Assembly (NCBI GenBank): GCA_001797675.1
Contig: MGQB01000022.1
Span: 1 to 38,898 of the forward strand
Source: Deltaproteobacteria bacterium RBG_13_43_22
GTDB taxonomy: Bacteria > Desulfobacterota > RBG-13-43-22
Length of the DNA stretch: 38,898 bases
Reading direction: 5' to 3'
Shown here: positions 14,953-23,429 of the stretch, in pieces
Layout: each line of letters opens with the position of its first letter
How positions within the stretch are numbered: the first letter of the stretch is position 1
Program-made: the position numbers and the translations under genes
The notes under the pieces: model-generated
Seen by the model: the letters and a program-made list of their open reading frames with translations, nothing else
Told to the model about the DNA's origin: nothing
The model's database searches: none

Positions 14953-17010
14953 TTGAGTCTTGAGGCGGCCCATAAAGCCTTTCTGGCCAACCCGAAGAAA
15001 GGGAATACCTGGATTTTAATCGTCGGAATGGTGCTTTCCCTCATTATTGCCTTGTCGTATGTCTATGAACCGGTCTTCTTTCGCTTCCTGGACCAAAAAT
15101 GGTATGATGCTTTATTGCCCTCCGCCTTTCCCAGCCGTACATCCAGCAACCCGGTCATCGTGGATATAGACGAATTAAGTCTGACCCGTTTCGGACAATG
15201 GCCCTGGCCGAGATATCGTTTGGCTTTGTTATTGGAAAAAATCAAGGAATCCGGTGCGGCTTGTATTGCTTTAGATATGGTTTTTCCTGAGGCGGATCGG
15301 ACTTCTTTGACGGTATTAAAGAGAGATATCAAGGAGGAATTAAAAATCGATCTGGACTTTAAAAGCCTTCCACTGCAGATCATGGATAATGATCGGATCT
15401 TGACCAAAGTTTTTTCTGAAGGTCCTTTTGTATTAGGGTATAAATTTGTCTTTTCCTCTCCAAGAATTCTCAAAAGGGACTGCCGGCTCCATGCGGTTCC
15501 CCTAACCGTAATAAGGACACCTGGAACGATAGAGGGGGCCAATTTTCTTTACCGGTCCGATCAGGTGGTCTGCAATCTGAAAAGTTTTTCCGAAGCGGTT
15601 TCCCATTCGGGTTTCTTCAATATTTTGCCGGATAAGGATGGGGTATTAAGACGGATTCCCTTATTGATTGAATTTGACCGGAAAATCTATCCCAGTCTGG
15701 CCCTGGCCACCGTCATGCAGACCAAGGGCCTCAAACAACTGAATATAAAAACAACCCCCCAGGGGGTAGAGTCCATACGCCTTGGGGATACCACCATCCC
15801 GGTGGACGCCAACGGGAACCTGCTGATTCATTTTCCGGGTAAAGGTCGAACCTTCACTTATCTATCTGCCGGGGATTTCCTTTCCGGGGCCGTTTCCCGG
15901 GAACGGGTCCAAGGGAAAATCGTTTTTATAGGAACAACGGCTGCGGGTTTGGGAGAACTTCGGACCACGCCCGTGGATGAGGTCTATCCGGGGGTGGAGG
16001 TTCACGCTGCCGTGGTGGAAAACATTTTGAATAAGCATTTTTTATCCAGACCCAATTGGGCTCCAGGTCTGGAACTGCTTTTGGTCATATCCTCCCTGGT
16101 TTTTTCAACCTTATTATTGACCTGGACCGGGGCGGTTTTGAGTTTTTTAATCCTGGGACTCTGGGCGGTCGCTTTGTGGCAGGTATCTATCCGGCTGTTC
16201 CAAAATCAAGGGATTTTTATCTCTTCGCTGATTCCTCTGACTGCCCTGGGACTTAATTTTACCTTTTTGACGCTGCTTAAATACTGGCGGGAGGAACGAA
16301 AGGTTCGAGAGAGAACCAAGGAACTGGCCCTGACCCAGGATTTTACCATCCTTTGTCTGGCCGCCTTGACCGAGACTCGGGACAGCGAAACCGGAGGTCA
16401 TATTTTACGCTGTCAGCGTTATATCAAGGTCCTGGCCCGGCAATTAGCCACCTACCCCAAATTTGCCGGGATCTTGAATCCGGAAACCATTGATCTGTTA
16501 TATAAATCATCTCCCCTGCATGATATCGGTAAAGTTGGAGTTCCAGACAGTATTCTCCTGAAGCCCGGCCGATTAACCGATGAAGAATTTAATGTGATGA
16601 AGCGGCACACCCTTTATGGACGACAGACCTTACAATTGGCTGAAGAAAAATTCGGAACCGGGGTCAACAGTTCTTTTCTGCAATACGGAAAAGAAATGGC
16701 TTATACTCACCATGAAAAGTGGGATGGCACCGGGTACCCGGAAGGACTTCAAGGAGAAAATATCCCCTTGTTCGGGCGGATCATGGCTATTGCTGATGTC
16801 TATGACGCCTTAATCTGTAAAAGGATCTATAAACCAACGTTTACCCATGAAGAGGCTGTGGACCTGATTTTCAAACAAAAAGGAGCCTTTTTTGATCCGT
16901 ATGTGGTTGACGCTTTTATGAAAGTCCATGAAGAATTTCGCCAGATCGCTATTGAGTTCGCCGACCATGAAGAAGAAAGGGCCGCCTTAACCAGGGGGGC
17001 TGAAAAATGA
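14953..17010 (+). CDS. CHASE2 sensor with HD-GYP c-di-GMP phosphodiesterase domain
   Basis: A 685-residue membrane protein. One membrane segment (about 19-40) leads into a periplasmic CHASE2 domain (about 60-350), followed by three closely spaced membrane segments (about 370-440), a short coiled stretch and an HD-GYP domain (about 465-670). The HD-GYP motifs are complete: HDIGK at 523-527 and HHEKWDGTGYP at 586-596, so it should hydrolyse cyclic di-GMP. The start is TTG at 14953 with GAAGGAAGG upstream; there is no ATG in a suitable place. CHASE2 is more often joined to adenylate or guanylate cyclases or kinases. With FecR and OmpA upstream, it forms an envelope-sensing operon. Confidence 0.9.
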   Translation: MSLEAAHKAFLANPKKGNTWILIVGMVLSLIIALSYVYEPVFFRFLDQKWYDALLPSAFPSRTSSNPVIVDIDELSLTRFGQWPWPRYRLALLLEKIKESGAACIALDMVFPEADRTSLTVLKRDIKEELKIDLDFKSLPLQIMDNDRILTKVFSEGPFVLGYKFVFSSPRILKRDCRLHAVPLTVIRTPGTIEGANFLYRSDQVVCNLKSFSEAVSHSGFFNILPDKDGVLRRIPLLIEFDRKIYPSLALATVMQTKGLKQLNIKTTPQGVESIRLGDTTIPVDANGNLLIHFPGKGRTFTYLSAGDFLSGAVSRERVQGKIVFIGTTAAGLGELRTTPVDEVYPGVEVHAAVVENILNKHFLSRPNWAPGLELLLVISSLVFSTLLLTWTGAVLSFLILGLWAVALWQVSIRLFQNQGIFISSLIPLTALGLNFTFLTLLKYWREERKVRERTKELALTQDFTILCLAALTETRDSETGGHILRCQRYIKVLARQLATYPKFAGILNPETIDLLYKSSPLHDIGKVGVPDSILLKPGRLTDEEFNVMKRHTLYGRQTLQLAEEKFGTGVNSSFLQYGKEMAYTHHEKWDGTGYPEGLQGENIPLFGRIMAIADVYDALICKRIYKPTFTHEEAVDLIFKQKGAFFDPYVVDAFMKVHEEFRQIAIEFADHEEERAALTRGAEK

Positions 17011-17030
17011 GAAGGAGAAAATGGCACCCT

Positions 17031-18041
17031 TCAGCAGATTCTCGGAAGTTGTTCCCCGGTCAGCATATCCAGCAGGCGTTTTCCGCCGATGATCGTTTTC
17101 AAAACCACCTTTCCGGGATTTTCCGCCTTCACCTCTCCAATCAGGGCAGCGTCCTGTCCGTAAGGATTTTTTTTCATCACGGCCAGAACGGCCTCGGCTT
17201 GCGATTGGGGGAGGATTGCCACCAGCTTTCCTTCATTGGCCACGTAAAGGGGGTCCAGTCCCAGGATCTCAGAAGCGGCCGATACACTGTCCCGGATGGG
17301 GATTGTCTCTTCCCAAATTTCTATGCCTACCTGGGATTGACCGGCGATTTCATTCAAGGTGGTGGCCAATCCTCCCCGGGTGGGATCCCGAAGCACATGG
17401 ATTTCCGGTCCGGTTGAAAGGATCTCCTGGACCAGGTGATTTAAAGGGGCCGCATCGCTTTTCAAGGAAGATTCAAAGGCCAGGCCTTCTCTTTTGGAAA
17501 GAATGGTCAGGCCGTGATCTCCCAACGTTCCGCTGAGCAAAACCGCATCTCCGGGTTGGGCGTTTTGCCCGGCGATATTGAAGCCCTTGGGAATCAGACC
17601 GATCCCGGAGGTATTGATAAATATCTTGTCGACCGCCCCTTTGGGCACAACCTTGGTGTCGCCGGTGACGATCTGAACCCCGGCCTCCTGGGCGGCCCTT
17701 TCCATGGAAAGAAGGATCTGCTCCAGATCTTTCAGGGGAAATCCTTCTTCCATGATAAAGCCGACGCTCAGATAATAGGGTTTTGCTCCCCTCATGGCCA
17801 GATCATTTACGGTGCCGCAGACAGCCAGGGAGCCGATGTCCCCGCCCGGGAAAAAAATCGGGTCCACCACATAGCTGTCGGTGGTAAAGGCCAGGTTCGC
17901 CCCGTTTAGATCAAAGACGGCACTATCGTTCATTTCTTTTAAAAACGGATTTTGAAACCGGGGCACAAAAACCCGTTCAATCAATTCATGGGAGGCCCGT
18001 CCTCCGCCGCCGTGATCCAGTAAAACCTTATCGAAAGTCAT
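17031..18041 (-). CDS. hypE: hydrogenase maturation protein HypE
   Basis: HypE dehydrates a thiocarbamate on its own C-terminal cysteine to the cyanide that becomes an iron ligand of [NiFe] hydrogenase. The 336-residue protein starts LLDHGGGGRASHELI, has the PurM-like ATP-binding blocks FTTDSYVVDPIFFPGGDIG and VTGDTKVV, RDPTRGGLATTLNEIA, and ends PRIC with the essential terminal Cys. It is the last hyp gene of the leftward operon, separated from hypD by a palindromic repeat (18093-18217). It converges with the HD-GYP gene. Confidence 0.97.
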   Translation of the reverse strand: MTFDKVLLDHGGGGRASHELIERVFVPRFQNPFLKEMNDSAVFDLNGANLAFTTDSYVVDPIFFPGGDIGSLAVCGTVNDLAMRGAKPYYLSVGFIMEEGFPLKDLEQILLSMERAAQEAGVQIVTGDTKVVPKGAVDKIFINTSGIGLIPKGFNIAGQNAQPGDAVLLSGTLGDHGLTILSKREGLAFESSLKSDAAPLNHLVQEILSTGPEIHVLRDPTRGGLATTLNEIAGQSQVGIEIWEETIPIRDSVSAASEILGLDPLYVANEGKLVAILPQSQAEAVLAVMKKNPYGQDAALIGEVKAENPGKVVLKTIIGGKRLLDMLTGEQLPRIC

Positions 18042-18092
18042 AAAAGATTCCTTTACGGGTAATTAGCTATTTGAAAAAGCACCCAATAATTT

Positions 18093-18217
18093 CAGGATGA
18101 TAAGAAATGTCCAGATACAAGGCACCCGATATTTCGAGGAAGGAGTCGTACACAGAAGTACGTCGAAATGACGAGGAATGAGGGTAACGCAGTAGATGGG
18201 CGTTTTTCATTATCCTG
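18093..18217. repeat. palindromic dispersed repeat family 1, copy 2 (125 bp)
   Basis: It shares with copies 1 and 3 the internal words CCAGATACAAGGCACC, a CGTAC/GTACG hairpin around ACAGAA, GACGAGGAATGAGGGTAACG and CAGTAGATGGG. Its ends (CAGGATGATAAGAAATG and the reverse complement CAGGATAATGAAAAACG) are imperfect and differ from the other copies, yet still pair with each other. It fills almost all of the space between hypD and hypE, so it is transcribed in the hyp message. Confidence 0.75.
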
Positions 18218-18222
18218 TCAGG

Positions 18223-19305
18223 CTATTCATTGTATTTAAAATAAGCCGCACAGGTTCCTTCGGTGGAAACCATGCAGGGGCCGATGGGACTGTCCGGTCG
18301 GCAAGCCGTTCGAAAGAGCAGGCATTGCAAAGGGGTCTTAATCCCGCGCAGGACTTCACCGCAGGCACAACCCGGATGGTCCTGGGCCGGAGGGACTTGA
18401 AGATCGAAATGATCTTCGGCGGCAAAGGCCCTGAATTCCGGTCGTAAGGCCAGCCCGCTGTCCGGAATAGTCCCCAAACCACGCCATGGGGCATCACAGG
18501 GGACAAAGACCCGGTTCAGCACATTGAGGGCCTTGGGGTTTCCGATTGCGCTGGACCCTCGTTTATACTGGATTTCAACCTTGGCCTGCCCCTGTTCGAT
18601 TTGCCGAACCAGCATAAGAATGGTTTCCAGGATGTCCACCGGCTCGAACCCGCAGACCACACCCGGCAAATGATACTTTTCAGCGACTTGTTCGTAAGCC
18701 CCGGTTCCGATAATGGTAGTTACATGGCCGGGATAAATAAACCCCTGGAGGTTCAAATCTCCGGAGTTCAGCAAGACCTCCAGGGCCGGTGGAAGAAGTT
18801 TGTGGGCCGATAAAATAAAATAATTCTCCAGACCCAATAGCTTCGCCTCCAATACGGCGGCCGCGATAGTCGGGGCCGTGGTCTCAAAGCCGATGGCCAG
18901 AAAGATCACTTTTTTATTTTGATTTTCCCGGGCCAGTTTCAAAGCGTCGAAGGTGGAATAAACCATGCGTACATCGGCACCGGAGGCCCTTTCCATCTGC
19001 AGGGAAGATTGGGAACCGGGGACCCGGACCAGGTCTCCGAAGGTGGTAATCATGACCCCGGGATTCCTGGCCAGCTTGACAGCCCGGTCAATTTCTTCCG
19101 TCGCCGTCACGCATACCGGGCAACCGGGACCGGAGATCAGTTGAATGGTGGGCGGCAGGACCTGTCGAATGCCATGACGGAAAATAGAAACCGTGTGTGT
19201 CCCACAGACCTCCATCAAACGAATCGGCCTTTTGGACTGGTCCCGGATAGCGGCAATCAGTTTTTGGGCCAGTTCTTTGTCTCGGTATTCACTCAAATGC
19301 TTCAT
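18223..19305 (-). CDS. hypD: hydrogenase maturation protein HypD
   Basis: HypD is the iron-sulfur scaffold, together with HypC, on which the Fe(CN)2CO unit is built. The 360-residue protein has MEVCGTHTVSIFRHG, ISGPGCPVCVT (catalytic cysteines), IGFETTAPTIA and the C-terminal cysteine set that binds a [4Fe-4S] cluster (HPGCACGEVLRGIKTP, CLLFRTACRP, EGTCAAYFKY). It sits between hypC and hypE in the same direction. The stop codon is 5 bases before the repeat at 18093-18217. Confidence 0.97.
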   Translation of the reverse strand: MKHLSEYRDKELAQKLIAAIRDQSKRPIRLMEVCGTHTVSIFRHGIRQVLPPTIQLISGPGCPVCVTATEEIDRAVKLARNPGVMITTFGDLVRVPGSQSSLQMERASGADVRMVYSTFDALKLARENQNKKVIFLAIGFETTAPTIAAAVLEAKLLGLENYFILSAHKLLPPALEVLLNSGDLNLQGFIYPGHVTTIIGTGAYEQVAEKYHLPGVVCGFEPVDILETILMLVRQIEQGQAKVEIQYKRGSSAIGNPKALNVLNRVFVPCDAPWRGLGTIPDSGLALRPEFRAFAAEDHFDLQVPPAQDHPGCACGEVLRGIKTPLQCLLFRTACRPDSPIGPCMVSTEGTCAAYFKYNE

Positions 19306-19428
19306 GGCCGTCTGCCAGATTCTTACCTAGTGTTATTTTAGGTTTATCCCAACCTAATATTCATAATCGAACTTACTACTGCAATGTTTGGGATCCTGAA
19401 GGAAATCTAAAAATAAATTACCCGATGG

Positions 19429-19467
19429 CTCGCATTCTGAATTCTGGATCCTGGATTCTGGATTCAA
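19429..19467. repeat. CTGGATTC-type short tandem words
   Basis: The hypC-hypD spacer contains ATTCTGGATCCTGGATTCTG and more of the same word. The same words, on either strand, recur at 20842-20865 and 20907-20937 beside hypF and, in altered form (CTGGATGCTGGAT), at 25582-25670. It is a small dispersed repeat whose function is unknown. Confidence 0.55.
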
Positions 19468-19472
19468 GAATT

Positions 19473-19697
19473 TCAAATATCTTTATTTAGGATTTCCTTC
19501 CAGTATTTCAGGTTTTCTTTGGCTTCTTCTTCATCAATCCGGTGGAGGGCGAAGCCGGCGTGGATAATGACATAATCTCCGACCTCAGGCTTTGGATCGA
19601 CCAGATCCAGACGGACCTCCCGCCGGGTTCCTTCGTATTCCACCACGGCCCAGTTGTCGGTTATTTTTTTAACTTCCATGGGAACAGCCAGACACAT
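19473..19697 (-). CDS. hypC: hydrogenase maturation chaperone HypC
   Basis: A 74-residue HypC/HybG chaperone, MCLAVPMEVKKI, with the essential Cys2 that binds the iron unit and the hydrogenase large subunit; VGDYVIIHAGFALHRIDEEEA is the conserved second half. It carries the iron from HypD to the hydrogenase precursor. It precedes hypD in the operon, but is separated from the upstream ATP-grasp gene by about 300 bases that hold structured repeat copy C. Confidence 0.96.
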   Translation of the reverse strand: MCLAVPMEVKKITDNWAVVEYEGTRREVRLDLVDPKPEVGDYVIIHAGFALHRIDEEEAKENLKYWKEILNKDI

Positions 19698-19756
19698 TGT
19701 TTTTCCTTTTAATTTTTTTTCAAGAAACGCAAAAGGTCACTTCCTCTACGAACGGA

Positions 19757-19963
19757 TGCCGGGGTCTTGATTTTAATGATTTTCCAAAGGGTAGCCCAAA
19801 CTTCCCATTCGGCCCTGATTTCTGCTCTGATTCAATGCCGGAATATTCATCACAGCCCCTTATCAACTTTGGTGTCGGCCTGCCGTCAAGGCCAAATCGA
19901 ATCTTTGCCTCCGGTTTTATTATCCGTCAGGGGTGGAAAATCGTTAAAATCAAGACCCCGGCA
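19757..19963 (+). repeat. structured repeat family 2, copy C (207 bp)
   Basis: The left arm begins TGCCGGGGTCTTGATTTTAA and pairs for about 31 positions with the right arm ending at 19963; the single mismatch (19777 region, T against G) is a G-U type pair. CCAAAGGGTA (19784-19793) and GGTGGA (19932-19937) sit just inside the arms as in copies A and B. Inside, ATTCGGC and GCCGGAAT nearly pair. It occupies most of the 297-base gap between hypC and the ATP-grasp gene, on the strand opposite to hyp transcription; a palindrome of this size folds on either strand. Confidence 0.8.
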
Positions 19964-19994
19964 CCCTGGATCCTGAATGGACATTTGATTTTTT

Positions 19995-20828
19995 TCATAG
20001 GGTGGCCAGCCAGCGGGCGGCCGCCTGCTCAAACATTTCATAAAATCTCATGGAGCCCCCGAGTCCCCTTCGTCCGAAATAATAGTTGATTTCCAAAAAT
20101 AATGGAATAGAAGATTTGTCTTTTCGATCAAAAATCAGGTCAAGTCCGGCCAGATTGATACCGGTTCTTTCACAGAAATCCCTGACCGCCTGGACGGCCC
20201 GTTCTTTCAGGAGGGGATTTCCGGCCAAGTCGATCAGTCCTCCTTGACTCTGATTGGTTAAAAAATTGTCCGGATCCGGCTGTGTGCGCCAGTAGGCATA
20301 AAAGGTATCAAAAAGAACGACCACCCTTAAATCCTTCCCTCCATGATCGATCCATTCCTGCAGGATAAATCCTTGGGGAGGCATGGGTCCTTTGGGCAAT
20401 AAATCCAGTTTTTCAATCAATTCCCGTTGGGAACGGATTAAGAAAACGAAGGACCCCTCCCCCCCGCGGTTAGCCTTCAAAATCAGCGGGTAGCCGGATA
20501 AAAGGGTTGGCAGAATTTCCAGATCCGGATAATTTTCCCTTAAGAATTTCCGGTCTTGAAAAATGATTGTTTTGGGATGAGGAACCTGAAAATATTCGAA
20601 AAGCAGATTGTCCCCAACCTTTCCTTCCCAGGGAAATCTGAGGTCGTAATTAGGAAAGACATGAGGGACCAATCGGCGGCATTCCCGGTAAACATCAGCC
20701 GTCACTCCCTGGGGAAGGATAACCGCCCGGGCTTTTTTCAGCCGGGTTTTTTCCCGCCCCGTGAGGGAACGACCGGCACAAAGGATATTGATGTCCTTGG
20801 TAATGCAGGGATGTAGTGAAGCGATCAT
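19995..20828 (-). CDS. RimK-like ATP-grasp protein in the hyp operon
   Basis: A 277-residue ATP-grasp protein. The nucleotide-binding core is seen in YPLILKANRGGEGSFVFLI (P-loop-like lid), GFILQEWIDHGGKDLRVVVL (D-L-R-V) and NLAGLDLIFDRKD...PLFLEINYYFGRRGLGG (metal-binding E-x-N). The layout matches RimK/GshB-type carboxylate-amine ligases that attach amino acids or similar to a carboxylate. The N-terminal 100 residues form the pre-ATP-grasp part. It lies between hypF and hypC in the same direction, an unusual companion; it might modify a hydrogenase-related protein or cofactor, but that is only context. An in-frame earlier start is not evident. Confidence 0.8.
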   Translation of the reverse strand: MIASLHPCITKDINILCAGRSLTGREKTRLKKARAVILPQGVTADVYRECRRLVPHVFPNYDLRFPWEGKVGDNLLFEYFQVPHPKTIIFQDRKFLRENYPDLEILPTLLSGYPLILKANRGGEGSFVFLIRSQRELIEKLDLLPKGPMPPQGFILQEWIDHGGKDLRVVVLFDTFYAYWRTQPDPDNFLTNQSQGGLIDLAGNPLLKERAVQAVRDFCERTGINLAGLDLIFDRKDKSSIPLFLEINYYFGRRGLGGSMRFYEMFEQAAARWLATL

Positions 20829-20841
20829 GGTAAAAAACAGA

Positions 20842-20937
20842 ATACAGGAGTCAGAATCCAGAATCCAGAATAAAACCGATAAAACTTATTAACAGTTTCC
20901 TCTCATTTTGAATTCTGACTTCTGGATTCTGGATTCC
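20842..20937. repeat. CCAGAATC / CTGGATTC repeat words at the hypF 3' end
   Basis: TCAGAATCCAGAATCCAGAA at about 20851 and, inverted, TTCTGGATTCTGGATTC at about 20920 form an inverted pair that straddles the end of hypF (stop at 20903). The last residues of HypF (NPESRSQNSK) are encoded by the repeat, which suggests that the repeat extended the gene's C-terminus. Confidence 0.6.
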
Positions 20938-23218
20938 CGGGTTTTTTACTCATATAATGGGCTGCCACCGCCTGGCCCAGGGCAATCCCGCCATCATTGG
21001 AGGGAACCAAGGCCTTACTATAAACCCGAAAGCCTTCCTTTTGAAGCCTTTCTTCCATTCCGGCCAAGAGAGTCCGGTTCTGGAAGACCCCGCCGCCTAA
21101 AACCACCTTTTCTATACCGGTTTCGTTTCTAATTTCCCGGGTAACCCGGGATAAGACTTCGATCAGGGTCAGATGAAAACGCCTGCTGATCTGCCCGGTC
21201 GAAGATCCCTTTTGTACATCTTCGACTACCCCCCGGATAATGGGCTGGGGCTGAATTAAATGGATTTCATTCTCTTTGAGGATTTCCCAAGGATAAGAAG
21301 AAGCCGTTTCCATTCCTTGAACCATCTCCAGTTCCATGGCCGCCTGGCCTTCAAAGGCCACGGTTTCCCTTAAGCCGACCAGAGCGGCTACACCGTCAAA
21401 GAGCCTGCCGCAACTGGAGGTCAGGGGGCTGTTGATTCCTTGCCGGATCATCTGCAAGAGGGTTTCCACTTTGGGTCGCTCCAACCGTTTTAAAAGGGGT
21501 AAAGATTGTTCCAAAAGACCTTCCCCATAGGCCTGGTATAAATAGCTGACGGCCATGCGCCAGGGTTCTTTGATGGCCCTGGCCCCCCCGGGCATGGGCA
21601 GATAAGCAAAATGGCCTCTCCGTTCAAAAGATGACAAGTCCCCTACCAGAATCTCTCCGCCCCAGATCCGGCCGTCCAGACCGTATCCGGTGCCGTCCAG
21701 AGAAAGACCGATCACTTTTTCCTGGAGTCCGTGTTCGGCCATACAGCCTACCATGTGGGCAAAGTGATGCTGGATGCCTATCGAGCGTATCCCTGGTTGT
21801 TCCAGGGCATAACGGGTGGACAGATAATCGGGATGCAGGTCATAGGCAATGATCTCCGGCTCAATCTGAAGGATTTGCTTTAAATGGTTTACGGTCAGTT
21901 TAAAAAAATTTAAGGTCTCCAGATTTTCCAGATCCCCAATATGCTGACTCAAAAAGGCCCGGTTGTCCTTGGTCAGGCAGACGGTATTTTTGAGTTCCGC
22001 ACCACAGGCCAATACCGGAGAAACCGGTTCTTTTAAAAAAATCGGTATCGGCACAAATCCCCGGGATCTTCGCATCTGCCGAAGACGTCCGGAAACCTTT
22101 TGGACCATGGAATCGTCACTGCGTAAATAGATCTCTCGATTGTGAACCAGGAAGAAATCGGCAATCCCCTTTAAACGCCGAAAGGCCTCTTTATTATCAA
22201 GGCATATTGGTTCTTCCGAAAGATTGCCGCTGGTCATGACCAGGGCCAAAAACCCATGATCCATCAGCAGATAGTGCATCGGAGTATAGGGCAGCATGAC
22301 CCCGAAATACCGGTTGGCCGGGGCCACCGAAGGGGCGATCCCATTGGGAAATTTCTTCGGGAGCAGGACAATAGGGCGCTCTTTGGACTCGAGGATTTCC
22401 TTTTCTTCGCCGCCCACATGGGCATAACGGGATAGGCTTTCCAGATCCCCGGACATCAAGGCCAGTGGTTTTTCCTCACGGTGTTTTCGTCTCCTCAAAC
22501 GCTGAACCGCTTCTTCCTGCGTGGCATCCACGGCCAAATGAAAGCCTCCCAGGCCTTTGATGGCCCCAATGTGGCCTTGTTTGAGCAGCCGGGCCGTTTC
22601 CCGTATAGGATCCTGGGTGTCCACAATAATCCCTTCCGCATTGCCCAGAAATATTTGGGGGCCGCATTTCGGGCAGGCATTGGGCTGGGCATGGAACCGC
22701 CTGCTTAAGGGGGAATGATACTCTTCCGAACACTCGGCACACATGGTAAAAGCGGCCATGGTGGTTTTGGGTCGGTCATAGGGGATGTTCTGGATAATGG
22801 TATAACGGGGGCCGCAATTGGTGCAATTGATAAAGGGATACTGATAACGCCGATCCTTGGGGTCTCTCAGTTCTCTTAAACAATCGGGGCAGGTGGCCAT
22901 ATCCGGTGAAATCAGGGCCGACCGTTCTTCCCGGACTATGCTTTGGATAATGCTGAATCGAGGATCATGGACTAAGGGCAGGGGTGCAGATTGAAGACCG
23001 GTGATGCGGGCCAGGGGTGGGGGGGCGTTCTGAACGGTCTGTAAAAAATTTTCAACGGCTTCAGCCTCCCCTTCGATTTCCAGTTCCACCCCCTGGGAGG
23101 TATTGGTCACATAGCCGGTCAAATTTCCGGCCTCGGCCTGCTGATAAACAAAAGGACGGAATCCGACCCCCTGCACGATCCCCTGGATGGAAACCCGGTA
23201 TCTGACTTTCATGGTCAA
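20903..23218 (-). CDS. hypF: hydrogenase maturation carbamoyltransferase HypF
   Basis: HypF activates carbamoyl phosphate and loads it onto HypE, the source of the cyanide ligands. The 771-residue protein has an acylphosphatase domain (about 3-92, GIVQGVGFRPFVYQQA), two zinc-finger units (CPDCLREL..., CTNCGPRY; CAECSEEY..., CPKCGP), a YrdC-like domain (about 200-385, IKGLGGFHLAVDA, VMTSGNLSEEP) and a Kae1-like domain (HHFAHMVGCMAEHG, GLSLDGTGYGLDG, VLGGGVFQNRTLL). The tail after AAHYMSKK is encoded by repeat words. About 200 bases separate it from hypA and hold palindromic repeat copy 3. Confidence 0.97.
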   Translation of the reverse strand: MTMKVRYRVSIQGIVQGVGFRPFVYQQAEAGNLTGYVTNTSQGVELEIEGEAEAVENFLQTVQNAPPPLARITGLQSAPLPLVHDPRFSIIQSIVREERSALISPDMATCPDCLRELRDPKDRRYQYPFINCTNCGPRYTIIQNIPYDRPKTTMAAFTMCAECSEEYHSPLSRRFHAQPNACPKCGPQIFLGNAEGIIVDTQDPIRETARLLKQGHIGAIKGLGGFHLAVDATQEEAVQRLRRRKHREEKPLALMSGDLESLSRYAHVGGEEKEILESKERPIVLLPKKFPNGIAPSVAPANRYFGVMLPYTPMHYLLMDHGFLALVMTSGNLSEEPICLDNKEAFRRLKGIADFFLVHNREIYLRSDDSMVQKVSGRLRQMRRSRGFVPIPIFLKEPVSPVLACGAELKNTVCLTKDNRAFLSQHIGDLENLETLNFFKLTVNHLKQILQIEPEIIAYDLHPDYLSTRYALEQPGIRSIGIQHHFAHMVGCMAEHGLQEKVIGLSLDGTGYGLDGRIWGGEILVGDLSSFERRGHFAYLPMPGGARAIKEPWRMAVSYLYQAYGEGLLEQSLPLLKRLERPKVETLLQMIRQGINSPLTSSCGRLFDGVAALVGLRETVAFEGQAAMELEMVQGMETASSYPWEILKENEIHLIQPQPIIRGVVEDVQKGSSTGQISRRFHLTLIEVLSRVTREIRNETGIEKVVLGGGVFQNRTLLAGMEERLQKEGFRVYSKALVPSNDGGIALGQAVAAHYMSKKPGNPESRSQNSK

Positions 23219-23299
23219 AACTGTCCTAAAGTGGATAATTCTGATAAAAAATTTTCATTACCCCATCCCCATTACCAGTATTCGGGAAAACTCCTTTTT

Positions 23300-23426
23300 A
23301 CAGGTTGCTCAAAAAGGTTCAGATGCAAGGCACCTGAAATTCCGAGGAATGAGACGTACATAAACGTACGTTGCAATGACGAGGGATAAGGGTAACGCCG
23401 CAAATGAGCCTTTTTCAGCAACCTGT
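23300..23426. repeat. palindromic dispersed repeat family 1, copy 3 (127 bp)
   Basis: The left end ACAGGTTGCTCAAAAAG (one change from copy 1) pairs with CTTTTTCAGCAACCTGT at 23410-23426. The internal stem is GACGTAC/GTACGTT around ATAAAC, so the stem is kept although its bases differ from copies 1 and 2. It fills the space between hypA and hypF, and ends 4 bases before the hypA stop codon; it is inside the transcribed operon. Confidence 0.8.
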
Positions 23427-23429
23427 CAA

